Below, in pieces: positions 22,673 to 33,331 of a DNA stretch of 60,000 nt. The DNA lies in contig NC_087077.1 in assembly GCF_026151205.1 (NCBI RefSeq), positions 9,975,983-10,035,982 on the forward strand, read 5' to 3'. This DNA is from Bolinopsis microptera (lineage: Eukaryota > Ctenophora > Tentaculata > Lobata > Bolinopsidae). The notes beneath the pieces are model-generated. The model was not told where the DNA came from. It searched no databases and was given only the letters and a program-made list of their open reading frames with translations. A program made the translations under genes and the position numbers. The first letter of the stretch is position 1. Every line of letters starts with the position of its first letter.

Positions 22673-25600
22673 TTAGTAGTATGGTCGCTGCTCAGTGATG
22701 CATGAGATTCTGCTTATATCGTAGTTCCTCGCTGGGGCTCGTAGCACTGCCTTGGGTCTCAAACCGGCTCTCCTTGTAGCCCTGTCATTGGCATTGGAAG
22801 GTTGAGCGTTAGGTTCCTGGGACTGTTGCGAATCATGAGGTTCCGCTGCATTCTGCTGATCATTTTCGTCATCATTGTCGTCATCATTGTCGTCCTCTGG
22901 CACGTCCTGGTGCATTGGTTCGTCTGTCCTGCTGGGTGCAGCGACTGGTTCCGTATGTGTTGCTGTCTGGCCATAGTAGCTGTAGTCTGGGGACCAAGCG
23001 TCATCATCTGAATCACTGATACTCTCCTCTGGGTCTTCCTCCTCGTCTGGTTCCACTGGGTTTGTCAGCGTAGGGTCCGTTCTGAAGTTGGTTGGTAGTT
23101 TCCGGAGTTTGTCGAAATGTACCACCTGTTCTTTCCCTGTTTCGTCTGACACAATCTCGAAGTTAACTGTCCCTAGCTTCCGAACAATCGTGTGTGGACC
23201 AGTAAGAGGTAGCTTGAACTTGTTATACTCTCTGCCTGGCTTTATCGCAGGCACATAAACCATCACTTTGTCCCCAACGTTGTACTCCGTCAATCTCACA
23301 CACTTGTCATAGTATCGCTTCTGCTGCTGCTGAGCCCTCTTAATGTTCTTTGCTGCGAGTTCCCACGTATCTTTTAACTGGTGATAAAGTCGAGAAGCAA
23401 GATGATGTTGGGATTGATAGTATTCCGACGAAGTAGTTCCAAAGACGAGATCGTTAGGCACTCTGGCTTCTCTTCCGTGGAGTAGGAGGAAAGGTGTGAA
23501 ACCGGACGATTTGCAGACGCTGGTGTTCATAGCGAAGGTCACGGCCCCTATTCTCTCTGGCCACTGGTCGGGATTCTCCCCAATATACTTTGTGAGTGCC
23601 ACCTTTATCTGCTTGTTCTTGTTCTCTGCGAGGCCGTTGGTTGAGGGTTTGTATGCTGTTGTTCTTGACTTCTGGATCTGCAGCACGTTGTACAGCTCCT
23701 TCATCACTTTGCTGGCGTCAAGGTTGGCCCCTTGGTCGGATAGAATTCGTTCAGGCACTCCGTGGTTGACTATCCATGAGTTAATTAGGGCCCTTGCAAT
23801 GGTTGGTGACTTGGCATCGGTAAGTGGTACTGCAACAACCCAGTTCGTAAATTTGTCGACCATGGTTAGGCACCACTTGTACTGCGCAACTCGTGATAGA
23901 GGTCCAATAAGGTCGATGCACACAAGTTCGTTCGGCCTAGCCGCCGAGAATGGGTGGAGTTCTGCTTTGGGCTTTGCTTTATACGCCAGGTTAGGCAGAA
24001 AACACCTTTTACAAGTATTGCAATATAGCTGAACTTCTGTCTTCATCTTTGGCCAGAAAAATGAGTTCCTCAGTCTCTCCAGAGTTTTGGCTGGTCCTAG
24101 GTGACCCGATGCCGGGATGTCGTGGTTGTTATACATCATTTCTTCCTTTAACTCCTTCGGTACGCAGATAAGGAGCCTATACTTCTTCGTACCCTTCCAT
24201 TTAAAGCAGAGAAGATCCTTCTTATTCACAGTGAGAGATTCAAAACAGCTGTAGTACTGACGCAGGTCTTCGTTGAACCCGGTTGTCTCTCTCTTCTCTG
24301 GCTTTCCATTCACGAACCATGACCTCACGGTACAAAGGGTCTCGTTTTCTAGTTGTGCCTCGAGCAAAGTTTCACTGCTAACGTTTGGCGCTGGTATAGG
24401 GTTATCAAATGAGCCTACGGGTCCTGTGCTTTGCTCCTCTTCATCTTCTTCGGTCTCTGATGCCCGATCATTAACGAATGTCACAGAATTTGACAGGGAT
24501 ACGTGACTCGATGGTTTCTTATGCTTCTTCTTCTTCTTCTTCTTTTCCTTCTTGCAGAGAGTCGACTGACTGCCTTGTGGTCTTGACGACGAGGAGTGAC
24601 CTGTCGGCGAGGGGTGTGAACATCTGCTGCAGGGAACGTCACTATCATGATTACTATCAGAAGAGCTTTCCGTGTCGACTGAAACTGGGTTGATGACGTG
24701 TGGGAGACTCCTTGCATCATACTCATTCTGATTTGTCTTGATTGTCTCCAGAAATTCGTCTTTCTTTTCCACTGAAGAAAATCTGTCTTCCCACCACTCG
24801 TAGAGCATATCACTTTCCTGGGGTAGTCTTGAGAGTGCGTCGGGTAGCCCCATGTCGTCGCCCTTCGTGTAGGTGATCTTGAAATCATACTCTTCTAGCT
24901 CCATAATCCAGGACAGTAGGACGTCACAGTTGGTCTTTCTGAGAAACTTGTCCTGTGACATAGCCTTGTGATCCACATGAACAATGAAGGGTTTTCCGAT
25001 GGTGTAGAACCTCCAGTGGGTGGCGAAGTGCTTGAGGGCCAGTAACTCTCGTTTGAAGGTGGGGTAGGCTCTCTCAGCTGGAGAGAGTATCTTTGACCCA
25101 TAGGATATCGGGTAGAACTGTCCGTCAATCATGTGGCCTATCGAACCACCAATACAATACGAGCTACTATCCGTAAAGAGGTGAAGAGGTTCTGTCGTGA
25201 TAGGATATATTAGGATGGGTGCCTTGGTCAAGGCGTCTTTTAACTTCTTGATGCTCTCTGTCGCGTCTTCGGTAAGGACGAACTTAGGTTCCTTGAGGGT
25301 GTTGATCATGGGTCGTGTCAGCTCTGCAAAATCTTTGACAACATTCCTGAACCAATTGAAACTTCCTAAAAGTGCCATCATCATTTTCTTCGTCTTTGGG
25401 AGACACATATCCTGAATTGCCTCAATCTTCTTTGGGTCCACTTCAATTCCATCTTCGGTGAGGTTTGCTCCTGCAAAGGAAACTTTCTTCTGGAATAGTC
25501 TGCACTTATCCGGGTGGAGCTTCAGACCTGCAGATTCCAGACGTCTGAACAGTTCTGCTAGTAACTCAAACATCTCCTCAAATGTTATTCCACCTGCGAT

Positions 25601-26848
25601 GATGTCATCAACGTAGCCTGCTGCTTTATCTCTAAGGCCTTCAAGTAGTCTATCCAAGAGTGACTGCATCGTTGCTGGGCATCCTTTGAGCCCCAAGCTC
25701 ATAACTATGTTGCGGAAGTGTCCGATAGAGGGGATCGTCCACGCTGTTCTGTCCCGGTGTTCCTCCTTGATAGGGACTTGGTAGAACGCTTCTCGTAGGT
25801 CAAGGCTGCAGAAGTACTTGCATCCATGAAACGTTGAGGTGAGTGTGCTGAGAGCTGGTAGTGCAGCTCTGCTGGCGATCGAGATCTTGTTGAGCTCCCT
25901 GTAGTCGACACAGATTCTAAATTTGTTAGGCTTCTTCACGATGACGACCGGTGAACTGTAGTCAGAGTCCGTTCTTTCGATAACCCCTCTCTTTAAAAGA
26001 GCTTCAATCTCCTCGACACAATCATCAATAGCGTGAAGTGGTACGGGACGGTATTTACACCTAACTGGGACGTCAGATGTCAATGGAATGGTGTGTTCTA
26101 CCAAGTGAGTTTGACCTACTTCGTCTCTGCTGAGTGCGAACACGTGTGAGTATCTAGCGATGAGATTTCGTACCTGTTGTCTTTGAGCTTTGTTCAGCGA
26201 GCTGCTCTCGAGATCCAGTGCTTCGCAGGTCTTGTCCGTCCGCTCCTTGTGTTCATGTTCCTGGCTGGTGTCCTCCACTTGATTAATAGCTGATAGCGAG
26301 ATCAGTGGAGTTGTGAAGTCCTCGTTTTGGAGCCTCCTCTGTTGGTAGTCAATGACCAGGTGGTGGCCACTGATGAAGGGAATTCCGAGGATAATGTGAG
26401 GAAGGGGGTTGTCGATCACGATGAATTTGGACTTCATGGTTGTCCTGTTGATTTTAATGCTCAGTTCAATGGAGCCACGAACGATGACTTTAGTACCTGT
26501 GACTCCGGCAAGGTTCGCCGTGCACTTGTTGAGGTTTCTCTGTTCAATTCCTAGGTCTTTTAGGTGTTCTGATGAAATGAGGTTTTGAGAGGAGCCTGTG
26601 TCAATCAACATAAACTCGGAAGGCCGGCTACCGACTTGGGCTTCTATGTACACGTCTCCTTGACAAAGGTATATACTATCAGGGGCCCTCCCCCTTTTGT
26701 CGTGGGAGGGCCTTATTAGTTTTCCGAAGCCGGGTTGTTGTGGGATGAAGAACCTCCGTGTTGATTCTGGTTCCTGTCTCTGTACTGGTCCCTCTGCTTT
26801 GTCCTGCAGTCCCTTACTATATGACCAACTCTGTTGCAATAGAAACAA
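22673..26848 (-). CDS. pol: Pol polyprotein (protease, RT, RNase H, integrase)
   Basis: Open frame of 1,391 codons. The first ~40 residues overlap gag in another frame and are probably not translated as such. In order: an aspartic protease with DTGS at 83-86 and ILGIPF at 153-158; a reverse transcriptase with CVDYRELNK near 313-321, catalytic D350 in SLDLREAF and the YVDD box at 412-415; an RNase H with FTDSSSY (D560), E601 and D625; a serine- and lysine-rich linker (about 730-800); and an integrase with a zinc-binding pattern H909, H916, C943, C946 and catalytic D979, D1038, E1075. The C-terminal ~150 residues are acidic and low in complexity, and I see no chromodomain. All catalytic residues are present. 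The frame is -1 relative to gag, so it is likely expressed as a Gag-Pol frameshift product. It copies the element's RNA and integrates the DNA. Confidence 0.97.
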   Translation of the reverse strand: MFLLQQSWSYSKGLQDKAEGPVQRQEPESTRRFFIPQQPGFGKLIRPSHDKRGRAPDSIYLCQGDVYIEAQVGSRPSEFMLIDTGSSQNLISSEHLKDLGIEQRNLNKCTANLAGVTGTKVIVRGSIELSIKINRTTMKSKFIVIDNPLPHIILGIPFISGHHLVIDYQQRRLQNEDFTTPLISLSAINQVEDTSQEHEHKERTDKTCEALDLESSSLNKAQRQQVRNLIARYSHVFALSRDEVGQTHLVEHTIPLTSDVPVRCKYRPVPLHAIDDCVEEIEALLKRGVIERTDSDYSSPVVIVKKPNKFRICVDYRELNKISIASRAALPALSTLTSTFHGCKYFCSLDLREAFYQVPIKEEHRDRTAWTIPSIGHFRNIVMSLGLKGCPATMQSLLDRLLEGLRDKAAGYVDDIIAGGITFEEMFELLAELFRRLESAGLKLHPDKCRLFQKKVSFAGANLTEDGIEVDPKKIEAIQDMCLPKTKKMMMALLGSFNWFRNVVKDFAELTRPMINTLKEPKFVLTEDATESIKKLKDALTKAPILIYPITTEPLHLFTDSSSYCIGGSIGHMIDGQFYPISYGSKILSPAERAYPTFKRELLALKHFATHWRFYTIGKPFIVHVDHKAMSQDKFLRKTNCDVLLSWIMELEEYDFKITYTKGDDMGLPDALSRLPQESDMLYEWWEDRFSSVEKKDEFLETIKTNQNEYDARSLPHVINPVSVDTESSSDSNHDSDVPCSRCSHPSPTGHSSSSRPQGSQSTLCKKEKKKKKKKHKKPSSHVSLSNSVTFVNDRASETEEDEEEQSTGPVGSFDNPIPAPNVSSETLLEAQLENETLCTVRSWFVNGKPEKRETTGFNEDLRQYYSCFESLTVNKKDLLCFKWKGTKKYRLLICVPKELKEEMMYNNHDIPASGHLGPAKTLERLRNSFFWPKMKTEVQLYCNTCKRCFLPNLAYKAKPKAELHPFSAARPNELVCIDLIGPLSRVAQYKWCLTMVDKFTNWVVAVPLTDAKSPTIARALINSWIVNHGVPERILSDQGANLDASKVMKELYNVLQIQKSRTTAYKPSTNGLAENKNKQIKVALTKYIGENPDQWPERIGAVTFAMNTSVCKSSGFTPFLLLHGREARVPNDLVFGTTSSEYYQSQHHLASRLYHQLKDTWELAAKNIKRAQQQQKRYYDKCVRLTEYNVGDKVMVYVPAIKPGREYNKFKLPLTGPHTIVRKLGTVNFEIVSDETGKEQVVHFDKLRKLPTNFRTDPTLTNPVEPDEEEDPEESISDSDDDAWSPDYSYYGQTATHTEPVAAPSRTDEPMHQDVPEDDNDDDNDDENDQQNAAEPHDSQQSQEPNAQPSNANDRATRRAGLRPKAVLRAPARNYDISRISCITEQRPYY

Positions 26849-27702
26849 GTCCGTGTCTCCTGGTGCCTATATCGTGATGGTCCGCTTTGTCCTGCATCTA
26901 TACCTCGAGTGTGCTCAGGTCTGAAGTTCATAGGCGCTCTTGCTTGTTGCTGGTGGTGAGGATAGAAGCTGCGTCGTTCAGCTGGGAATTCAGCCCTAGT
27001 TCGAGGAGGTTCTGGTGTATGCCTGTTGATAGCGAGAATGTCGTGTGTTTGATCGTTGATCTCCAATGCTGTGCTGACTCCCATGGCCGACTCGATTTTC
27101 TGGGCTCTTGTCAGGACCTCGGTAAATGTCCTTGGCGTATCGGTCAAATCCATTTGCCACATTGAAAGCTGTAGTACAAGATTCCTGTTCCGCAGTCCAT
27201 TCTGGAACACGAGCTTCAATAGATCTTCGTTGGCCGCAGCCCCGTACGCCTCAAAGTACGCTCTTTTAACCCTGCTTCCGAAAGTAGCGATGTCTTCGGA
27301 TAGTTGTTGAGCAGTCTTCAGGAATTTGCTCTTCAGGGCCTCTTTGTCTATGACTCTGTCTGAGTCTAGTATGGCCATCAACGCCGGCTTAACTGTTTCT
27401 TCCCAGTTTGTCTCTTCCTCATCTGAGAACTGTCTCGAGCTGATGAGTTTTAGTGCATCCGTCTCCAGGAAGGTTTTGAGGACTCCCAGGTAGATACCTT
27501 TGGGCAGGTGGAGCAGCGTCATGTATGATTCCCATCCAAGGATCCAATCAGAGAATGTGGACAGAGCTGGGTTGAACCGCTCTGGCTTTCGAGTGGGCAG
27601 GTAGGGTACCTTGCCTTGGTTGTCCTTGTCCGACTGTGCTTTAATCCTTTCTGCGACATATGCTTCGAGTTCTTCTTGGTTTGCGAAGGTTCGTTCTCCC
27701 AT
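26716..27702 (-). CDS. gag: Gag capsid/nucleocapsid protein
   Basis: 328 codons. Residues ~40-210 resemble the retrotransposon Gag capsid region (hydrophobic and helical, with FSDWILGWESYM, TNWEETVKPAL and LVFQNGLRNRNL). A basic, Pro/Arg/Gln-rich stretch follows. A single CCHC zinc knuckle, CFYCNRVGHIVRDC, lies at 286-299 (C-x2-C-x4-H-x4-C). The tail is polar and Asn/Arg-rich and ends at TAA TAA (26713-26718). The ATG at 27702 lies only ~15 nt after the primer-binding site, so the leader is very short. Gag would package element RNA in cytoplasmic particles. The frame is intact. Confidence 0.93.
   Translation of the reverse strand: MGERTFANQEELEAYVAERIKAQSDKDNQGKVPYLPTRKPERFNPALSTFSDWILGWESYMTLLHLPKGIYLGVLKTFLETDALKLISSRQFSDEEETNWEETVKPALMAILDSDRVIDKEALKSKFLKTAQQLSEDIATFGSRVKRAYFEAYGAAANEDLLKLVFQNGLRNRNLVLQLSMWQMDLTDTPRTFTEVLTRAQKIESAMGVSTALEINDQTHDILAINRHTPEPPRTRAEFPAERRSFYPHHQQQARAPMNFRPEHTRGIDAGQSGPSRYRHQETRTCFYCNRVGHIVRDCRTKQRDQYRDRNQNQHGGSSSHNNPASEN
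26719..26725 (-). promoter_or_regulatory. Candidate -1 frameshift site at the gag/pol junction
   Basis: The minus strand reads GGAAAAC directly before the gag stop (gag frame TCG GAA AAC TAA; pol frame GGA AAA CTA). Its shape resembles X XXY YYZ slippery heptamers, but the first triplet is GGA, not three identical bases, so it is non-canonical. The pol frame has no stop here and continues into the protease, which makes this the natural place for the shift. No downstream pseudoknot was established. Confidence 0.45.
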
Positions 27703-27716
27703 GATGATGAATAGAT

Positions 27717-27732
27717 CCTACCGTTCGCGCCA
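27717..27732 (-). promoter_or_regulatory. Primer-binding site
   Basis: Two bases after the 5' LTR the minus strand reads TGGCGCGAACGGTAGG. It begins TGG, complementary to the CCA end of a tRNA, as expected. I cannot name the tRNA with confidence. Confidence 0.85.
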
Positions 27733-27734
27733 CT

Positions 27735-28144
27735 TGTAGGTTTGCCGTGTTCCTACTTGAATTTACTTTGGATTCTTTACTTTGAGAAGGATCAAACAAA
27801 GAGAAACGAGGAGGATGACAACGTTAGAACAAAATGGTATATTAGGGAATAGAACAACACGTATAAACAAGACCGACTAAAGGGAAATAGGGAAAATGTG
27901 GGATAACTTTACTCCAAAACTCTTACTATTTATATGGGCTGATTGCTTGCGAGGCAATACTAACGGTGCATCTTACATATCTTATCAGTGCGTGGCGTTG
28001 CTTAATTAAGCTTAAAATCGGTTTAACTAATGAGCCAAATAATTGCTTGAGATTGCAATGGCTATTGACACTGAACATAAAATGGTTTGAACTTGGAACC
28101 AAATACCGTTAACTTTAAACCAACCAATATCTGGGATCCCTACA
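27735..28144 (-). repeat. 5' LTR of the retrotransposon
   Basis: 410-bp match to 21707-22116 with one difference. In transcription direction it begins TGTAGGGATCCC and ends CCTACA, followed by the primer-binding site. Confidence 0.97.
27926..27934 (-). promoter_or_regulatory. Putative TATA box in the 5' LTR
   Basis: The minus strand reads TATAAATAG within CCCATATAAATAGTAAGAG, about 190 nt before the end of the LTR. It is well placed to drive element transcription. The same sequence is in the 3' LTR. Confidence 0.6.
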
Positions 28145-28152
28145 TGGTGGTG

Positions 28153-31100
28153 AGGTGGGCGCTTGTAATTTCTCAAGAACCGGTTTAAAAATATGTAAGA
28201 TCTTACAATTTTTTGTATCATCCTAAATATCTGAATATTTCGGACGTACAAATTGTAATATTCAGATATTGAGGTACAATGACACTTATTATTATTCTTA
28301 TTAAATTTATCAAATTTTCAATTTGCAGTGTTGAGGTCGTGTTTTAAAATACACGAAGGAGTCGTGTTTTCAAATCAGCGCAATAAAGTTTCTACCCTGG
28401 AAGATATTTCTTATAAACACTGCACAGTCGATACAGGACCAGTCAAAAGATATGCGCTAAACTCTAAAGGTATATATGACATGGAAATACCCAGGTAGAT
28501 TCTTGGTTAAATGGCTCAATAAATCACGCAAACTGGATACAGCCTCACAGATATACTCCCGACACACACTTGCTTTCTCCCACGATTTTCACTAGTTCAG
28601 ATACAGGGGACATCTCCTCTGGACCTCCAGTTGCGCCGTTTCGCCTGGTCTTTTGAGTCCTTCGTCCGTGAAGATGTCTCACCAATTAAAAGTAGGGATG
28701 AAAAGCAAATATTCTTTAGCCAGTCTGATGTTGATACAATGGAAAGGATCCGCTGTAACGTGCCGTAATTGGCCAACACAAGTTAGAAAGCTTTTCTAAA
28801 ACAGATGTGTGTATGAAAATGTCTCAGATAAGTCTACAGATGTAAGCAGCAGGTGTAACGAGAGGTTCCCCCCATAGACGGCTACAAATCTGTGCATATC
28901 AAAGTGGGACGAAGGTTATGCTGCGGGGCATTTAAAAAATATATGTTAAACAAAACCTACTTTCGATTGCAGGATAAGTCTAGAATTTATTGTAAATCCG
29001 TCTGTATACTGCTACCCGAGTAATGGTGCCAAATTGTATTCCACCAAGTACCTTGCTCTACTCGCCTTCAACTAAAGAATTCCTGGCAGACCAACCGACA
29101 GTTCCATCACGTAGTACGTACTAAAGAAACCCAGATCAAGTAAGACTAAGTAGACAAGTTGAATATAGTGAGACTCCCACTAGTCGTATAGTCGCTAGTA
29201 GACCTTTTAATACTCTCTGTAGACTAAGCAGACTTTGAGGCAGTGCACACTCGGCACAGAGCTGTGTTGTAGGTGAAACTGTGAAAAGAAGCAAAAAAAG
29301 AGGAGGCAGAGAGCTTGAAGTTGAGGGTAACTGGTATATTAGGCCCTATGTTAGAGATAAGAGCTGAGCACCATGCTCTCGCGGATAAGGGAGGTTAAAC
29401 TGCATTCTTTATACTCTTTCTATACAGATACTACTACTCTATGACATAATCAATACATGTATTGTATTGTTGTAATGCAAGTATAAACTTATTGCAATTC
29501 ATGATGGGGTTCATTGCTCATTAACCACGCAAACTCTATGCAAATATTCATCAATTTAGTTTATTACAGTTTATAAAATGACAAAAAACCCAGTAGGATT
29601 TATTCAAAACAGTTTTGACAGATTTGTAAGAATGATAATGGAATAGCATTGAACATTCGATAAAATTGACAAAACATTTATGGAGAATTTCGAAAATTTT
29701 TCTTAAATGAGCACAATGATAAATCTGTTTCATAGAAATGTGGAAAAAAAATTGAAAAGGATACTCATTAATAAGACAGTTTAGCGAGTTTATAATCGGA
29801 TTACAAGTAAACTATTTATAAATAGTATATAAGTAGTTAGTAAACGACTATTCGACTATGATTTGCATTTTACGTCGAAACAAAGCCAATGGCAATTAAA
29901 GCAAGAAAAAGGCTGTCCGACTGAACCCAAGAACCGGTTTAACTACAAACGGACCACTAAACAGTTGCAACAAATAAACACCATAGAAATAAGGTCGTAG
30001 ACCTGAAACTCAGCAGTGCTGATACCATTGGTAGGGGTAGAAGCGGCTGTTAATCGGCATTTTTCATACCTCTCCGCAGGTTAAGAGGTCGTTAATCCGC
30101 AGCTTTAATATCCCTTTGCAGGTTTGTACATATAATACCATAACGGAAAACTGTCCATTTGTAGGAGAGAGGATTTTTCTCAACTGGTTGTCTACCAGTG
30201 AGATTAATGAATACTGAATAGGGCGTAGGTTAGAACATCCTCCAAATATTTTAGAGAAATAGTTGATGTTGTATCCTGGAGGACCACTACAACTACTACA
30301 ACGAGGTCGGAACTAAGTCAGATTTAGGTCAGATCTAGGTCAGATGTCTCTCTCTATATATATCCCTGTCTAGGGCTGGTAGATTTGGAGGTTGTATGCT
30401 TATAATTAAGCAAATCCTTGTGGCTTTTGAACTTAGATGATACTTATAACATGACCATGAATAACTGCAATATAATATATGATGTATCTTGACATACCAG
30501 CTCAAGTAGAGGGAGAGAGACCTATCAAAACCAAACATGATATTTCTAACAAGTCTTGGTGGGTTGTACCAAACAATACAAATTTATAGAGTATAGATAG
30601 AAATTAAGCGTATGAAGTGGAACACAATAATTAAAGAATTTAGGGAAGAAGGAGAAGTACTGAATGCGAGGGATTAAGGTGAATATTATGGTGTAGTAGC
30701 GTTTGTGATTAGTTGAGCGGTTAACAATGTGGAAGCGTGCAGTTGACCATAATACTTTTATTAGAACTTGTACGCGAATGGAAGTTGGGGGGAATTAGTA
30801 GATTAACCTACGTCACTCGACTAATAAAACAATAGCCGTCAGTGGATTTCTGAGAGATACAAACTTGGTAGAACACTGCATTCGATGTCCTGATTCCTAA
30901 GCTACTACAAGCAGGTCATCACTGTTCTAGACTCTAGTCTTTAATGGGGAATGTGCACAGCGAGACCGGTCGAGACAAATGTATTTTGTCAGTTCTGAAG
31001 GAAGGTTAAAAAATCTGTTAAGAAGGACATGTGAGCCCTGAATAGTGAATGCGGTACAGGGAATTATGGAGAGGGCTATCTGGCGTAGATTGAATTTAGT

Positions 31101-31894
31101 TTCGACCAAGTATACCTTTAGACTTAAGAGTCTAGAGGACTTCAGAAGTAATTATTGAAGAATAAGAGTTTTCTAGAAAGGATCCTAAACCCAGGTTTGA
31201 CAAACAATTATCATCCTCATTTCATTCTTCGTGTCTTCCACGTAAAGACTAAAGTGGCAGCAAAACATTGGTTGTCTCTAACATAGTCAGTGATATTATC
31301 TAAAAATATTATTTAAAAAGCTCCTCCGAACTAGACAACTTCAGCTGAAGATCTTAGCTTTGAGTCGCTTAGGATTTTGTTAAAATCTCCCCTAAACTGA
31401 AGTCTGATGAACAATTTAACAATTATCTCGGTCCAGTCACAAAATGGATCATTCCACAGAAAATAGGATCAATGAAAGGGGAAAAGATCGGATCCAGCCA
31501 TGAAATAATTATATCTGCAGTCTTGCTAATATTTAGAGATAAACGTGGGGATGTTAACAATTCCAAACTTTGTATATGTATTTTATACTAAGAAGATCTG
31601 AAGGTAATGAACTGTAATTATTAATAGCGGTTGATTATTACTAAACTGTACTTTAGACTTTTAGATTAGACTACAAGTTGACCACCAGATACAAATCAAT
31701 AAATTTGATCGATAAGATACGTTAAAAAAACTGTAACCACCTTGTATGGAGAGTCTAGGACCCCCCGGGGAAATAGCCTTCATGTGGTAGATGTGATCCA
31801 ACTTACTTGCAATGTCTGAGGTGGTTGTCAAGTATTTTATCTTAACCATATCAGCTGTTGTGGACAGATATTCGTAAAAAGTTCGAAAAAAAAA
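28153..31894. other. No gene recognised
   Basis: Anonymous sequence following the MITE target duplication. An AT-rich inverted repeat (AATATCTGAATATTTC ... GTAATATTCAGATATT) is near 28226-28270. Short unsupported open frames only. Confidence 0.5.
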
Positions 31895-32126
31895 CTGATT
31901 AAAGCTAGAAAATATAATTAATATTATATACCAGGGAAATGTTAAGCTAGAAAATGTAATTAGTATTATATACCAGGGAAATGTGAAGCTAGAAAATGTT
32001 ATTAATACTAAATACCAGGGAAATGTTAAGCTAGAAATGTAATTAATATTAAATACCAGGGAAATTTTAAGCTAGAAAATGTAATTAATATTATATACCA
32101 GGAAAATGTTAAGCTAGAAAATGTAT
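31895..32126. repeat. ~42-bp minisatellite, about 5.5 copies
   Basis: Units contain AAGCTAGAAAATGTAATTAA and ATTATATACCAGGGAAATGT, head to tail with few changes. The minus-strand open frame at 32026-32217 is a product of this array. Confidence 0.9.
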
Positions 32127-32129
32127 AAA

Positions 32130-33331
32130 ATATCAGGAGCTTTGTCAATATCTCAAGCAAGAGGAGACAGTATGGTGACACTGACAGTGCCATCTCACAT
32201 GCTACTTTCCTTATCAATGGTAAATTGTTTACTAACTGAATCTCTAGGGTAGTTAAAATATACCTATCGGTCCTGCATGACGTTATATATTTATCTTATC
32301 TGAAATCCATTAAAATATGTGAACGAGCTAGGATTAAACATTATTATGTTTATAAGCCATCCCGCGTGCTACCTATCTATAAAAAGTTGCACGTGAAAAA
32401 AGAAAAAGAATACTATCATCTCGCGGTGATGATCATTATCACAGCCGAAATGCTTCTTTCTTTAGGTTAAATCACTCAATAAGTTAATAGCTAACAAACT
32501 TATACTTAATAAAAAAACAAAGCGTATCAATAATGTGCTTTAAATTTTTACAACAACAAGATACAACAACAAAGGGAACAAGAAATTAAATGACTTGACA
32601 AAAGTAACAATACGTTGAATGAACTGATAGAGATGATAAAAAGATACATGATGAATGAAAAAGGCGACAACTTTTGATCATATTACGCTTTCTTAATTCT
32701 TAAGCAAAGAAATTGGATCATATAAAAACTATAAAAGGTAACAATGGCTTCATAAAGCTACACCTCATATCTTAAATACAGACACTCCTCCCACGAAATA
32801 AAAGAATGAAACATCTCCAACAGGCAATGCCACATGGGAATTCACTACTCTGGCTTCGCCAACAATTTAACTGTTTTGTAACATTACCACTGTCAACTGG
32901 TCGGAATAATGAATATGCACAATTACAGGACAACAACCAATAAATTAGAACAGCGATATAAGTCCGTCGTAAATACGTATTAGTGCGCTCTCTCTCTGTC
33001 TGTAAAAATTGCAAACTATGGATCTTGTAGTTAAGTATGATTGGGTGATAATTAAATTTGACAGGGGAGTAAATTTTGTCAATTACCAGGCGATTTCTTT
33101 GTAATTACCACCAGGATCCATTAATTAAAACCCCTGTAATAATCATGCTAAGGTTTTACAAGCAGCTTTCGATTAAACAATTAATATTTTTAGCGAATTA
33201 CAAGCACAAGCACAACTCACCAGCACGTGACTCTGAGTTCTGACACTACAACCCTGGTATTCTCTACGAATTACAAGCACAAGCAGAGCTCATAACTCTG
33301 ACACTACAACCCTGGTATCCTCTAAGAATTA
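32130..33331. other. No gene recognised
   Basis: Anonymous AT-rich sequence. The last ~130 bp hold a longer-period repeat (GACACTACAACCCTGGTATY twice, about 70 bp apart) that leads into the 18-bp array. Confidence 0.5.

Larger units (their letters stand above)
21707..28144 (-). mobile_element. Intact gypsy-type (Ty3-like) LTR retrotransposon, 6,438 bp
   Basis: Two 410-bp LTRs (TGTAGG...CCTACA), a primer-binding site, intact gag and pol frames, a polypurine tract and a 4-bp target duplication TGGT (21703-21706 and 28145-28148). The order in pol is protease, reverse transcriptase, RNase H, integrase, which defines the gypsy/Ty3 class. The LTRs differ at one position (T at 21894, C at 27922), and both frames are uninterrupted, so the insertion is recent and the copy could be competent. 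There is no env-like frame: 538 bp without a gene lies between pol and the polypurine tract. Confidence 0.97.

Noticed and set aside
23496-24032. 178-codon plus frame opposite pol
   Set aside because: Antisense shadow of the integrase coding sequence.
29000-29460. Weak resemblance to the LTR (GGTATATTAG context)
   Set aside because: Only short shared words; no LTR termini or target duplication.
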